This document shows positions 34,729 through 45,349 of a DNA stretch of 64,000 bases, piece after piece. Origin of the DNA: Aquirufa ecclesiirivi. GTDB lineage: Bacteria; Bacteroidota; Bacteroidia; Cytophagales; Spirosomataceae. Every line of letters starts with the position of its first letter. The first letter of the stretch is position 1. The notes beneath the pieces were generated by a model, which was not told the DNA's origin, made no database searches, and saw only the letters and a list, made by a program, of their open reading frames with translations. The stretch is from positions 186,001 through 250,000 of the forward strand of contig NZ_JAANOP010000004.1 in the NCBI RefSeq assembly GCF_011250515.1, written 5' to 3'. Both the position numbers and the translations under genes were made by a program.

Positions 34729-36162
34729 TTAAACCTTATAATATTGCTCCCAACCTTTTCTAGGGGCGGCGCCTTTTAGAAGTGAATTGGCCAATGTATT
34801 GTTAGTAATCTGCTTGGTTTTTGGATCAAAAATCAATTTGGTATTTAATTTCTGTGCCATACAGCCCAAAGAGAAAACTTGACTTAAAGGGCCAGCAATG
34901 GCAAATGGAGAACGAGTTTCCTCTTGTCCCATACAGGCTTTCAAGAAATTAGCATAATGGTTGGAAGGACTTTTAGGGACTTCGGGTAATTTAGAGGCCA
35001 TGTCTTTGGCTTGCTCTGGAGGGATAATGGACAACGTACTTCCATGTGATCCTCCTTTGAAAGTCAGGTCTTTGGAATAAATGATTTTCCCCGGATTCAG
35101 TTTAGCGGGTTGGATCTTTCCATTGCTAGCAGGTGGGATATTTGGATCTAATTCAGTCACTCCGTATCCTTGAGGTACTGGAGGGAGATTATTGACACCA
35201 TCATACCAAGTGATATCCACTGGTGGCATGTTGCCCCTTTCAGGAAATTTAAATAAAATCGTTGAGGATTGCGGGTAGAAATAGGGATTATGTCCATCTG
35301 CTCGCAGCATATTGATTTCCGTTGGCAGGCCTAAGTCTAAAAATTGGTGTGCCGTATCTATGATATGAGCTCCCCAATCTCCTAGAGCGCCTAATCCATA
35401 ATCAAACCAGCAGCGCCACTGTCCATTAATAAAATCTTTGTTGTAATCATGAGGTTGGGTTACTCCCATCCAAATATCCCAATCTAAGGTACTTGGGATA
35501 GCTTCTGCTGGAGGGAAGCTCTTGATTTGTGTGTTCCATCCATGCCAACGGCGGGCAGAGTTCATGTGAGCAGTTATGGCAGTAACATCTTTGATAATAC
35601 CTGCATCTTTGTAAGCTTTAAACTGAAAATAATTGGCTTCTGAGTGTCCTTGGTTACCCATTTGGGTCACCAATTTGGAATGCTTCTTGGCTGCCTTCAT
35701 CATCAATTCGATCTCATTGAATGTTCTAGCCATCGGCTTCTCCACATACACGTGTTTCCCTAATCCTAAGGCCATCATGGTTATCGCAAAGTGGGCATGA
35801 TCAGGTACTCCAATGGCAACCGCATCAATTTGATTTCCCATTTTGTCGAACATCGTACGGAAGTCCTGAAACCTAGGAACATCTGGGAATTTTTTAAGGA
35901 CTTCCAAGGTTTGTGGAGCGCCCATATCCACATCGCAAAATGCGACAAAATTAGCTAAGCCCGTTTTGTGAAACGACATGACATCAGAACCTCCTTGGTT
36001 TCCAATACCGATACAGGCTAAATTGACTTTATCGCCCGCTTTTTTGGTTGGGGTAAATGAAGAATGCTTTTCTGAATTGACCCAAATATAAGGGAATGCA
36101 GAGGCTGCGGCTATTAATCCTGAATTTTTCAGGAAGGTTCTACGGTCTTGGTTTGCTTTCAT
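34729..36162 (-). CDS. Secreted Gfo/Idh/MocA-family oxidoreductase (1)
   Basis: 477 residues with a twin-arginine signal (DRRTFLKNSGLIAAASAF). The Rossmann domain starts at NLACIGIGNQGGSDV and has the EKPMAR motif whose Lys is catalytic. The C-terminal alpha/beta domain carries WGAHIIDTAHQFLDLG. Tat export of such enzymes with a tightly bound NAD(P) is common in Bacteroidota, where many act on glycosides. It is preceded by a TATATTTG box and divergent from the SusC gene; a glycan-linked role is inferred. Confidence 0.9.
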   Translation of the reverse strand: MKANQDRRTFLKNSGLIAAASAFPYIWVNSEKHSSFTPTKKAGDKVNLACIGIGNQGGSDVMSFHKTGLANFVAFCDVDMGAPQTLEVLKKFPDVPRFQDFRTMFDKMGNQIDAVAIGVPDHAHFAITMMALGLGKHVYVEKPMARTFNEIELMMKAAKKHSKLVTQMGNQGHSEANYFQFKAYKDAGIIKDVTAITAHMNSARRWHGWNTQIKSFPPAEAIPSTLDWDIWMGVTQPHDYNKDFINGQWRCWFDYGLGALGDWGAHIIDTAHQFLDLGLPTEINMLRADGHNPYFYPQSSTILFKFPERGNMPPVDITWYDGVNNLPPVPQGYGVTELDPNIPPASNGKIQPAKLNPGKIIYSKDLTFKGGSHGSTLSIIPPEQAKDMASKLPEVPKSPSNHYANFLKACMGQEETRSPFAIAGPLSQVFSLGCMAQKLNTKLIFDPKTKQITNNTLANSLLKGAAPRKGWEQYYKV

Positions 36163-36573
36163 AATGGCTTAGTTTATCCAAATATATCATTTATTGCTTA
36201 AAACCCAACTGGGTTTTATCAGGATTGATTTGTATTAATCTAACAAGTAGTTCGAAGCTACAATCTACTCATTTCCAATTTTTAAAAACAGAACCAAATC
36301 TTATCTATAGCCGAAAAATATTCTTTACTTTTTAAAAGTAGACTGATTCTCGTTTTTTTCTTTTTGGTGTAAAATGAACGGTACATTTATTGAAATGCCG
36401 ATAAATAAATTATTGCTGCAAATGAACCTAGATATGAATTTTATTTTACTAAAAAATTAAACATTTCGTTACAAATTTAACACGCATTTAATAATTTTTT
36501 TTAGGAATAATAGGATTTGGATGATATTATTGATCATTACTAATCCTATAACAACCAGTAAAATGGTCAAACT
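36163..36573. other. Divergent regulatory region between the oxidoreductase and SusC genes
   Basis: About 410 bases without a gene. On the minus strand TATATTTG at 36179-36186, 17 bases before the oxidoreductase ATG, is a good -7 box. The SusC side contains A/T-rich runs but no box I can call with confidence. Confidence 0.5.
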
Positions 36574-39500
36574 ATGCAAAAAAAAATACTCTTGTCGTAT
36601 AGACAAATGAGCTTAAGAAGTGCATTTCCCTTGTTGGGTTTAGCACTCACTTGCTTTAGTATGTCACCTGCTCATGCAGCACTGTCAGAAAAAGGAGGTT
36701 TGCTTCATGGATCTATCAAAGTATCAGTAGCAGATATCACTGTTACTGGTAAAGTCACCGATGAAACCAATTCAGGAATTCCAGGGGTGAATGTCATTGT
36801 GAAAGGAACTACTAAAGGGGTAATGACGGATGTTAATGGTAATTACAAGATTGTGGTTGCTGATTCCAAAGCCGTTTTGGTATTTTCAGCTATTGGTTAT
36901 ACACAACAGGAAATTACTGTTGGAAACCAATCGGCAGTTAACATCAATTTAAAGCCAGATAATAAATATTTGGATGAGATTGTTGTTATTGGTTATGGTA
37001 CGCAAAAGAAATCTGACTTAACAGGTTCTGTCAGTTCTATCAAAACGGATCAATTAATGGAGCGTCCTGCAACATCTTTGAACCAGGCATTATCTGGTAG
37101 AATGGCCGGTGTACAAGTAAGTACCAACTCGGGTCGTCCTGGTGGTCGTACCACCGTACGTGTTCGTGGATTTAGTTCCATCAACTCGTCCAATAACCCA
37201 TTATATGTAGTGGATGGAGTGATGTTGCCTCAAGGAAATATGAATCAATTTAGTTCGGCGATTGATTATTTAAACCCGAATGACATTGTATCGGTTGAGG
37301 TCCTTAAAGACGCTTCTTCAACAGCTATTTATGGAGCTAGAGGAGCCAATGGTGTAATTTTAGTAACCACTAAAAAAGGAAAATCAGGTGAAGGTAGTGT
37401 TACATACAATGCTGATTTCAGTGTTAACGTAGCAGGTCCTAATAAACCACAGGTGTTGAATGCAAAGCAATACATGGCTGTTGAAGATTTGGCTTGGGCC
37501 AACATGGCCAAATATGACCCAGCAGGCTGGGCAGCAGGAAGATGGGCCTATTTAAATCCAAGACTGAGAAGAACGGATCCACGTGTATTTGATGCCAGTG
37601 GTAACGCATTATATGATACAGATTGGTTTAATGAGTCAACACAAAATAAATTGTCTCAAAATCATCAATTAGGTTTTAGTGGAGGAAATGAAAGAACTCA
37701 ATACTCCTTCTCTTTAGGTTATCGCGATGATCAAGGTTTAATCAAAACCACTTACTTGAAGCGTTATTCTGGACGATTCACGATAGACGATCAAATCAAA
37801 ACGTGGTTGAAAGTTGGAGGAACTTTGGCATATAACAACCAAACGGAAAACTTATCCGATGTGAATGATGCCGTTTCAAGACAGATTGTGGAAGATTTTC
37901 CATTCCTTCCTGTAAAATATGCGGATGGTACTTATGCCAATAACCGTGATTTCCCATTTGCAGAAGGAACAATGAGTTCTGTTCACCGTTTAATGGGTCG
38001 TAAGTATATTTTAAATACACAGACTACTACGGGAAGTATTTATTCCAACATTACGTTCATGAAAGGTTTGGAGATGAAAACCATCTTAGGAGCTAATATC
38101 ATGACCCAAGAAAATAATCAATCTCAAACGAGAACATTGAATATTGGTGGTCAAGGTAATGCTTCGGCAACCAATCAAACAGAAACGTTCTGGTCTTTAG
38201 AGAACTACTTAACTTACACGAAGGATTTTAACGAAAATCATTCAATCAATGCCTTGTTGGGTATTTCTTGGCAACAAACTGACTTCTTTAATATCGGAGC
38301 TAGTGTCAATGGTTTTGCGACGGATTATTTTGGTTTCAACAACTTAGGAGCAGGTGCTGTGAATCCAACGGTAGGTTCAGGTGCTTCTAAATTTGCTTTT
38401 AACTCATATTTTGGTCGTGTAAACTATACGTTTAAGAACAAGTATTTAGCTACAGCCACTGCCCGTGCAGACGGTTCATCTAAGTTTGGAGAGAATTATA
38501 AATTTGCGATTTTCCCTTCAGGTGCCTTGGCATGGAGGGTTTCAGAAGAAGATTTCTTGAAGGGTAATGCCACTATTTCCAATTTGAAAATTAGAACTAG
38601 TTACGGTCTTACCGGTAACTCTGAAATTCCAGCATACTCATCTCTTTCTTTGTTGAGTTCCAACTATTCTGCGGTTTACAATGACGGTCGTGTTTCTGGA
38701 ACAGGTATTTCTAGATTAGCTAACCCAGATTTGAAATGGGAGAAAACAGCACAGACGGATTTTGGTATCGAATTAGGTTTATGGGGAGGTCGAGTTAATA
38801 TCGAAGCGGATTACTACTACCGTTTGACTACCGACATGTTATTGGATGCGCCAGTACCTCAAACTTCAGGTTATGCTACGATTCGTCGTAATGTGGGTTC
38901 TATGGAAAACAAAGGTTTTGAATTTTCAATCAATTCTACCAACATCAAATCCAAAGATTTTCAATGGAATACTCAATTCAACATTTCTTTCAACAAAAAC
39001 AAAGTGTTGACATTGGCTACTCCTTCGGATATTTTCAATGTGGGTGGACCAAACTTTACTAACCCGACGAACATCATTCGTATTGGTGAGCCAGTAGGAT
39101 CATTCTGGGGTTTAACTCGTTTAGGAGTATGGGGAACAGCAGAGGCAGAAGAGGCTGCTAAATGGACTTCTTACCGAAATGGACTTAAGATTTTACCGGG
39201 TGATATCAAGTACAAAGACTTTAATGGAGACCGTGCGATTACCGATGCTGACCGTTCTATTATTGGTAATGGTAGTCCAGATTTCTGGGGAGCAATTTCT
39301 AACTCGTTCAAGTACAAGAGCTTTGATTTAACGCTAGAAATGCAGTTTAACTATGGAAACGAAGTCATGTTGATGAACCTTCACCCAAGTGAAGACCGTC
39401 AAGCTTTAGCGAATAGTTATACTTCGGTATTGAATGCATGGACTCCAACCAATCAAAATACGATGATTGCTGAAATTCGTGATACACGTGCAGGATATGT

Positions 39501-39792
39501 GACTAACGTGGATACTTGGTGGATTAAAGATGGTTCATTCTTGCGTGGCAGAAACTTGATGTTTGGTTATAATGTACCAAGCAACGTGGTAAGCAAATTG
39601 AATTTGAGTCGTTTAAGAGTATATGCAACTGCTCAAAACTTCTTCCTTTTAGTAAAAGATCCGATTGTTGGCGATCCTGAAGTTACTCCTACCAACCAAG
39701 GTGGAGGAAACTCAGCGTTCTCACAAGGTATGATTTGGCACAACTACCCTAAGCCTACGATTTACATGTTAGGATTACAGGTAGCATTTTAA
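36574..39792 (+). CDS. SusC/RagA-type TonB-dependent outer-membrane transporter
   Basis: 1072 residues. After the signal peptide comes a carboxypeptidase-D-like domain (about 55-130, VTGKVTDETNSGIPGVNVIV), the TonB-box region DEIVVIGYGTQKK, the plug (about 140-255, with LYVVDGV, DASSTAIYGARGANGVILV) and a 22-strand barrel ending in aromatic MLGLQVAF. It takes up oligosaccharides through the outer membrane with energy from TonB. Its stop overlaps the SusD start by one base. No sigma/anti-sigma or hybrid two-component regulator is next to it. Confidence 0.97.
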   Translation: MQKKILLSYRQMSLRSAFPLLGLALTCFSMSPAHAALSEKGGLLHGSIKVSVADITVTGKVTDETNSGIPGVNVIVKGTTKGVMTDVNGNYKIVVADSKAVLVFSAIGYTQQEITVGNQSAVNINLKPDNKYLDEIVVIGYGTQKKSDLTGSVSSIKTDQLMERPATSLNQALSGRMAGVQVSTNSGRPGGRTTVRVRGFSSINSSNNPLYVVDGVMLPQGNMNQFSSAIDYLNPNDIVSVEVLKDASSTAIYGARGANGVILVTTKKGKSGEGSVTYNADFSVNVAGPNKPQVLNAKQYMAVEDLAWANMAKYDPAGWAAGRWAYLNPRLRRTDPRVFDASGNALYDTDWFNESTQNKLSQNHQLGFSGGNERTQYSFSLGYRDDQGLIKTTYLKRYSGRFTIDDQIKTWLKVGGTLAYNNQTENLSDVNDAVSRQIVEDFPFLPVKYADGTYANNRDFPFAEGTMSSVHRLMGRKYILNTQTTTGSIYSNITFMKGLEMKTILGANIMTQENNQSQTRTLNIGGQGNASATNQTETFWSLENYLTYTKDFNENHSINALLGISWQQTDFFNIGASVNGFATDYFGFNNLGAGAVNPTVGSGASKFAFNSYFGRVNYTFKNKYLATATARADGSSKFGENYKFAIFPSGALAWRVSEEDFLKGNATISNLKIRTSYGLTGNSEIPAYSSLSLLSSNYSAVYNDGRVSGTGISRLANPDLKWEKTAQTDFGIELGLWGGRVNIEADYYYRLTTDMLLDAPVPQTSGYATIRRNVGSMENKGFEFSINSTNIKSKDFQWNTQFNISFNKNKVLTLATPSDIFNVGGPNFTNPTNIIRIGEPVGSFWGLTRLGVWGTAEAEEAAKWTSYRNGLKILPGDIKYKDFNGDRAITDADRSIIGNGSPDFWGAISNSFKYKSFDLTLEMQFNYGNEVMLMNLHPSEDRQALANSYTSVLNAWTPTNQNTMIAEIRDTRAGYVTNVDTWWIKDGSFLRGRNLMFGYNVPSNVVSKLNLSRLRVYATAQNFFLLVKDPIVGDPEVTPTNQGGGNSAFSQGMIWHNYPKPTIYMLGLQVAF

Positions 39793-41384
39793 TGAAGGAA
39801 AATTTAAAAATGAAACGTAATATGAAATTCAAAATAAATTCCAAAATAAAGAAAGTGGCCCTAGGTGGGGTGCTTTTATTGGGGCAGTTTGGTTGTTCTG
39901 ATTTCTTGGTTGAAAAAGCACCATCCAATCTAACTCCAGATGCTTTTTATCAAATTCCTGATCACGCAGAAGCCGCATTAGCTTCAGTTTATGCGGATAC
40001 TCGATTCATGGGTGGTGGTGCAGGTATATTTTCATCTAACTGGCAGTTGTTGGAAGCATTAACGGGTACTTCTACGACAGAAACAGCTCAAAATTCTGAC
40101 CTAAACAACTTGTACGGTTTGGTACATGATCCTAATACCATTCACGTAGTGAATTATTGGAATGGTTTATACAAGGTTATTGCTCAGGCGAACCAAGTAC
40201 TAGAAAAAGTGCCACCAATCACTCCAATGGATGAAAACCAAAAGAAGAAAATTTTGGGAGAGGCACGTTTTTTAAGATCATGGGCTTATTTTCAAGCGGT
40301 GAGATTATGGGGTGACGTACCTTTAATTACCAAGCCTCAAACGGCTGGTTCTGAAGATTTCTTGCCAGCGAGAGCTTCTACCGAAAGCGTTTATAAACTA
40401 ATCGTAGATGATTTATTAGAAGCTGAAAAGGCAGGTTTGCCTTGGATGGATGCCAGTGGTCGTGTTTGTTTGGCTGCTGTAAAAGCACAGTTGGGTAAAG
40501 TTTATTTAACGATGGCTGGTTTTCCATTAAATAAAGGAGCTGCTTATTATAAATTATCAGCTGATAAATCTTTGGAGGTTATTACTTACGCGAATGCTAA
40601 TCCATCCGTCATTAATTTGTTCCCAACCTACAAAGATGTGCATACAGAAGGCTTGAAGAATCGTGTTGAGCACTTGTTCATGATTCAGTGTAATACGCTG
40701 GTTGCAGGTAATTTTATGGGAAATTTCTTTCCTAACTTTAAACCAGTAACTTATTCTGGTCCTGGAGGAACAGGTAGTTCGGTTCCAACCATCGCTTTTT
40801 ATAATTCATATGAAAAGGGAGATTTAAGAGCGAAGAACCAAGAAGGCTATTTTTATACTAGCTATTTCACGAATGGAAATGGTGCGCCATTTGATTTAGG
40901 AGCACCATATGTATTCAAACACTTTAATCAGAAGGCCAATGGTTCTGCTGGTGTAGCTGGTACACGTTTAGATAATTTGAATGTTCCTCAAATTCGTTAT
41001 GCGGAAGTATTGTTGAACTTTGCTGAGGCTCAAAATGAAGTAGGTGGTCCTTCTCAAGCGGCTTACGATGCGTTCAAACGAATTCGTGATCGTGCTACGT
41101 TGGAAACTCCAGGTTTAGGAAGCTATAGCGCTGCCAGTTTTAGAGAGGCAGTTTGGGTAGAGCGTTGGCATGAATTATGTTATGAGCAAATTACTTGGTT
41201 TGACATGGTTCGTTTACGTAAGGTTTACAATGAAACAACGGGTAAATTTGATAATTTCGTTGGTCACGTAAATCTTAGCTCCAACCGTCCATTGCAAGAA
41301 AAGCACTTACTGCTTCCTTTAGGAAAGCAAGAAATGTTGAATAATCCGAATTTGAAACCTCAAAATCCAGGTTATCCTAACTAG
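39792..41384 (+). CDS. SusD/RagB-type glycan-binding lipoprotein
   Basis: 530 residues. The lipobox ends in QFGC (Cys35 from the first ATG); starts at the third or later Met are plausible because the signal would then have usual length. The SusD N-terminal domain (FLVEKAPSNLTPDAFY, then ARFLRSWAYFQAVRLWGDVPLI) and the C-terminal RagB block (RYAEVLLNFAEAQNE, then ERWHELCYEQITWFDMVRL) are present. It caps the SusC barrel and binds the glycan at the cell surface. Translationally coupled to SusC and followed by a terminator. Confidence 0.96.
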   Translation: MKENLKMKRNMKFKINSKIKKVALGGVLLLGQFGCSDFLVEKAPSNLTPDAFYQIPDHAEAALASVYADTRFMGGGAGIFSSNWQLLEALTGTSTTETAQNSDLNNLYGLVHDPNTIHVVNYWNGLYKVIAQANQVLEKVPPITPMDENQKKKILGEARFLRSWAYFQAVRLWGDVPLITKPQTAGSEDFLPARASTESVYKLIVDDLLEAEKAGLPWMDASGRVCLAAVKAQLGKVYLTMAGFPLNKGAAYYKLSADKSLEVITYANANPSVINLFPTYKDVHTEGLKNRVEHLFMIQCNTLVAGNFMGNFFPNFKPVTYSGPGGTGSSVPTIAFYNSYEKGDLRAKNQEGYFYTSYFTNGNGAPFDLGAPYVFKHFNQKANGSAGVAGTRLDNLNVPQIRYAEVLLNFAEAQNEVGGPSQAAYDAFKRIRDRATLETPGLGSYSAASFREAVWVERWHELCYEQITWFDMVRLRKVYNETTGKFDNFVGHVNLSSNRPLQEKHLLLPLGKQEMLNNPNLKPQNPGYPN

Positions 41385-41407
41385 TTAAATTGATTTGAGT
41401 GATCTAG

Positions 41408-41435
41408 AAAAGGAGGGCAAATTTGCCCTCCTTTT
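41408..41435. terminator. Bidirectional terminator after susCD
   Basis: Thirteen-base arms AAAAGGAGGGCAA and TTGCCCTCCTTTT with a T run, between the convergent SusD and oxidoreductase genes. Confidence 0.92.
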
Positions 41436-41506
41436 TTTATGAATTAGGTATAAAAAAATCGCTTAGCTGGGGCTAAGCGATGAAGAGATTACGCTGTAAA
41501 GACCTA

Positions 41507-42868
41507 TTACCAGCCTTTTCTGTATTTTCTTTGAATGTATTTATTGGCTTCGGGATAATTAGGGAACTTCATTTTTTTCGCATCCCAAACGAGTAATTGA
41601 TCAGGTACACGAATGGCTACTGTTCCTAATAATACCGCCTCGGTCATTGGACCGGATTGTGCAAAGTGGGATTCCGTTTTTTCTCCTCCCAAACAGGCAT
41701 CTACAAAATGATGGTAATGGTTTCTATCTGGTTTTACTGGCTGTTGGTACGATTTGAATTTAGCTTCTGGCAATAAAACGGGCATTTTTTGGTGAGGTAT
41801 TAATAAGGCCCCTTCTGTTCCCATGATCATCGCAGATTCTGCTGGATAATCCGTTTCAGAAAAAAGTGCTCTAATTTCTTTCGGTGGGTAAAATTCTCCA
41901 TCAAACCATTCGACGGTTAACTTGTCGGACTCCGTTTTTTCATTTCCTGGGAATGTCCAAGTAATATGATTTCCTTGCGGCCAGGTATCTGCCCTTCTTT
42001 CAGGAGATTCTTGCCATGATTTTTGTACTTCTGCCACTACAGAAATTGGATTTTTCATGCCTAAACCTTTCCATACAGCATCAAAGATGTGGCATCCTAT
42101 ATCTCCGGACCAGCCTGTACCAAAGTCTTGCCAAGTTCTCCAAATAGCTTGGTGGTAAATATTGGGTACATACGGCCGCATAGGTGCTGTACCAATCCAG
42201 TTATCCCAATGTAAGTGGCTAGGAGGGTTTTCTATACCTTCTGTAGGTCGAGGTCCCACATGTCGATATTTTGCCACTGCTCCTGGTCTATTTGAACATA
42301 AATAGGCATGTTTGACTTTACCAATAATCCCAGATTTTAATATTTCAACACCCGTGCGATCTCCAGACGTAGATGCAACTTGGGTTCCTAATTGGGTGAT
42401 TACTCCAGCCTTAGTGGCTTCTAAGGTCAAAATCCTTACCTCCGCCACATCGTGGCACATGGGTTTTTGGCAATACACATGCTTGCGTCTTCGAATGGCT
42501 TCAATAGCGATGACAAAATGATTGTGATCAGGAACAGACACATTGACCGAATCTATTTTATCACTTTCTTGTTTGAACATCTCGCGCCAATCCGTATATG
42601 TTCGCGCATGGGGTAATAACTCGGATGCCCTCTTTAGATTCTTTTCATCTACATCGCAAATGGCGACAATGTCCACATTTGCATGTTTTTTGAACTGATT
42701 AAGGTCTCCCCAGCCCATTCCACCTACACCAATGCAGGCATGTTGTAAGCGACCGCTTGGGGAGGCAGCTTTAAGGGGTTGTCCCAGTAATATGGGTGCT
42801 GCTAAAGCGGCTGTGGCTGCCTTTAGAAGAAAATGCCTTCTTGAGTCGAATTGATTTTTGTTTTTCAT
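41507..42868 (-). CDS. Secreted Gfo/Idh/MocA-family oxidoreductase (2)
   Basis: 453 residues with a Tat signal (DSRRHFLLKAATAALAAPILL). The Rossmann start is HACIGVGGMGWGDL. The usual EKP motif is QKP here (YCQKPMCHDV), a variant seen in Bacteroidota and planctomycete members. GDIGCHIFDAVWKGLG is the substrate-side His block. It is related in layout to the enzyme at 34729 but clearly a different subfamily. Together they bracket the SusC/SusD pair, which suggests both act on the imported glycan in the periplasm (inference). Confidence 0.9.
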   Translation of the reverse strand: MKNKNQFDSRRHFLLKAATAALAAPILLGQPLKAASPSGRLQHACIGVGGMGWGDLNQFKKHANVDIVAICDVDEKNLKRASELLPHARTYTDWREMFKQESDKIDSVNVSVPDHNHFVIAIEAIRRRKHVYCQKPMCHDVAEVRILTLEATKAGVITQLGTQVASTSGDRTGVEILKSGIIGKVKHAYLCSNRPGAVAKYRHVGPRPTEGIENPPSHLHWDNWIGTAPMRPYVPNIYHQAIWRTWQDFGTGWSGDIGCHIFDAVWKGLGMKNPISVVAEVQKSWQESPERRADTWPQGNHITWTFPGNEKTESDKLTVEWFDGEFYPPKEIRALFSETDYPAESAMIMGTEGALLIPHQKMPVLLPEAKFKSYQQPVKPDRNHYHHFVDACLGGEKTESHFAQSGPMTEAVLLGTVAIRVPDQLLVWDAKKMKFPNYPEANKYIQRKYRKGW

Positions 42869-43032
42869 TAGTTTAGAGATTTTATTCCTTGTCGAAGGAA
42901 ACTTTAATATCTCTAATAATAGAAAAAATAGAGGAATAATTTATACTTTTCTATGCGTATTTTATCCCAAATTTTAAGAAAATAGGGATAAATCCAGTGT
43001 ATTTCATTCCTGCGATTTATCCCCAGACTGAC

Positions 43033-44322
43033 TTATTTTTTTGTAATCGTAAATTGATCATGAATCTCTCCATCAGATCCAAGCCAAACAGCTTCTAATT
43101 TGGTCTTGGTGATATCCAAAATCATGGATCCACCTATTTTATTATTGGAGTAAATGGCTGATTTTAAAGGAAAACCTTCTTTTTGTCCACCAAGTTGGCC
43201 ACCTGATCCATTGACTATATAAATAACCCCTTGGCCATCTTTTCCGACTTCATACTGGTTTGGTGCTGAGCTTGTTGCAACAATATGTTTTGAGGCTTCA
43301 AAAGTAGCATTGATTCCATAATGTCCTCTCAAAGGATGCGTACGTTCGTACACATGGCTATGGCCTGCCATCACGATGTCCACCTTATATTTTTCAAATA
43401 AAGGATTTACATGCTCTCTCATTTTAACCATATCTTTTTCCGTATCCGAATCGTGCGAACCTTTGGAATAAGGCGGTTTATGGAAATAGACGATAGTCCA
43501 AGGTAATTTATTGGCTGCCAAATCCTTTTCTAACCATTCATATTGAGCTCCTTTACCATCCATTACTTGTAAACCAGAAGGCTCCATGAGCTCTGAATCA
43601 ATGGATACTAAGTGTACCTGACCATAATTGACAGAATAGTAGGACTCATTCCCAGAAGGTACACCACCCAATTCTCCTTGTACTGGCATATTGAAAATCT
43701 TAAAATAGGGAGGCTCTGAAGGATCATGCTTACCTGCATAATCATGGTTTCCGGGAGCAGGGTATAAGTTTAAATTTTGAAAAAACTCATCTTGATAAAT
43801 AGGAAAAACCTTCTTTTGGTATTCCTCATCTAATCCCTTGCTGTAAGCATTATCTCCTAACCAAATCCAAGCCTCTGCTCGGTGGTTTTTGGTATAATTC
43901 ACTACCGCATTTTTTACCTCTAATTGGTTTTTAGAACCAGATCCAAAATCGCCTAATGCCCAAATGCGAACGGCTTGCGTCGATCCCAATTTAGGGGCAG
44001 TCAGAATAAATCTTTTTTCTGAAGCGGCTTCCATGGTTTTACTGTTACCAATGGTATAATAATATTTTTTGTTGGGTTTTAATCCTTGAATGAGGACTTC
44101 ATGATCTACTACGGCCTGCTTCAGTTCAATGACTTTCGTTAATTTCTTTGGATTTTCACCGTAGATAACCCGACTATCCGTGGCTTGTTCGGTACGCCAA
44201 CGAATGATTCCTTGATTTGGGCTCACACTTTGTAAGTAAGGTCCACGTACAATTTGGGCTAAAGCCGTAATTTGAAGGAATAATAAGCAAAAAACGGATA
44301 AGATGGATGTGTATTTTTTCAT
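43033..44322 (-). CDS. Purple acid phosphatase family protein, secreted (copy 2)
   Basis: 429 residues and the same layout as the protein at 21879-23150: signal peptide, fibronectin-like domain starting RGPYLQSVSPNQGIIRWRT, then metallophosphoesterase with GDFGSG, GDNAYS, GNHDY, YFHKPPY and GHSHVYER. Large blocks are identical between the two copies, so they are recent or strongly constrained paralogues. Secreted phosphate-ester hydrolase. It is a single gene between an oxidoreductase and a divergent transporter. Confidence 0.92.
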   Translation of the reverse strand: MKKYTSILSVFCLLFLQITALAQIVRGPYLQSVSPNQGIIRWRTEQATDSRVIYGENPKKLTKVIELKQAVVDHEVLIQGLKPNKKYYYTIGNSKTMEAASEKRFILTAPKLGSTQAVRIWALGDFGSGSKNQLEVKNAVVNYTKNHRAEAWIWLGDNAYSKGLDEEYQKKVFPIYQDEFFQNLNLYPAPGNHDYAGKHDPSEPPYFKIFNMPVQGELGGVPSGNESYYSVNYGQVHLVSIDSELMEPSGLQVMDGKGAQYEWLEKDLAANKLPWTIVYFHKPPYSKGSHDSDTEKDMVKMREHVNPLFEKYKVDIVMAGHSHVYERTHPLRGHYGINATFEASKHIVATSSAPNQYEVGKDGQGVIYIVNGSGGQLGGQKEGFPLKSAIYSNNKIGGSMILDITKTKLEAVWLGSDGEIHDQFTITKK

Positions 44323-44485
44323 GTGTTAGAATAGGTTTTTCATTGCGCAATATTACTGATTTATATCTAAGCCAGATAAAGGGAGTGTAAAATTTTTAAA
44401 ATGTACTCGGAGTCTTTCTTTTAGAGGATATTAACCCAATGCAAAATTTTATTATATTAGTACAATTATTCTAAACCTATCACAC

Positions 44486-45349
44486 ATGCAAGCTAATTTT
44501 TTATCAGCCGTATTACTTCCATTGGCGCTGGCCATCATTATGATGGGACTAGGTCTTTCATTGCAATTAGAAGATTTTAAGCGGGTGGTTACTTTCCCAA
44601 AGGCTGTGGTGCTAGGGCTGTTTTGTCAAATGATTTTGCTACCAGTTATCTGTTACTTTATTGCCTTGGGATTTGGACTTTCTCCCGAATTAGCGGTAGG
44701 GTTGATGTTATTATCGGCTTCACCTGGTGGACCAACCGCCAATTTATATTCACATATATCTAAAGGAGATGTGGCACTCAATGTTACATTAACGGCTTTG
44801 AATAGTTTGATATCGGTATTTTCCATTACTATTATTGTAAATTTTGCCATGAAACAGTTCATGCAGTCGGATCAATATGTTCCATTACAGTTTTCCAAAG
44901 TAATGGAGGTAGTCATGATTGTTTTATTACCCGTTTCTATCGGTATGGTGGTTCGATCAAAATTTTCCAAATTAGCAGCCACACTGGATAAACCAGTGAA
45001 AATTGCCTCAGCCGTCTTTTTAACCTTGGTCATAGTTTTAACCATAATCAAAGAAAGAAATCATATCGTAGATGATTTCAAAGCAGTAGGATTAGCGACC
45101 TTGACATTGAATGTTGCTAGTATGGCCATTGGTTATTTTGTACCCTTATTTTTTCAACTAGGAAAAAAACAAGCCATTGCGATTGGGATGGAAATTGGCA
45201 TACATAATGGGACATTGGCCATCTTCATTGCCTTGACGGTGATCGGAAATAGTACCATGAGTATACCTCCTGTTATTTACAGTCTTTTGATGTTCTTTAC
45301 TGCGGCTATTTTTGGATATTTGGTCAATATTGGCAGAAAATATGCCTAG
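44486..45349 (+). CDS. Bile acid:sodium symporter (BASS) family transporter (1)
   Basis: 287 residues and about nine or ten membrane segments. The family's paired broken-helix motifs are visible: LSASPGGPTANLYSHISKGD in the first half and GIHNGTLAIFIAL in the second. Bacterial BASS proteins move organic acids such as pantoate, 2-oxo acids or sterol-like anions with sodium. The substrate is not identified. The gene may be read together with the PhoPQ-related gene 105 bases further on. Confidence 0.9.
   Translation: MQANFLSAVLLPLALAIIMMGLGLSLQLEDFKRVVTFPKAVVLGLFCQMILLPVICYFIALGFGLSPELAVGLMLLSASPGGPTANLYSHISKGDVALNVTLTALNSLISVFSITIIVNFAMKQFMQSDQYVPLQFSKVMEVVMIVLLPVSIGMVVRSKFSKLAATLDKPVKIASAVFLTLVIVLTIIKERNHIVDDFKAVGLATLTLNVASMAIGYFVPLFFQLGKKQAIAIGMEIGIHNGTLAIFIALTVIGNSTMSIPPVIYSLLMFFTAAIFGYLVNIGRKYA

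Noticed and set aside
36163-36573. Possible riboswitch or small RNA in the long SusC leader
   Set aside because: No recognisable conserved RNA motif or strong hairpin followed by a T run; only promoter-like boxes could be supported.
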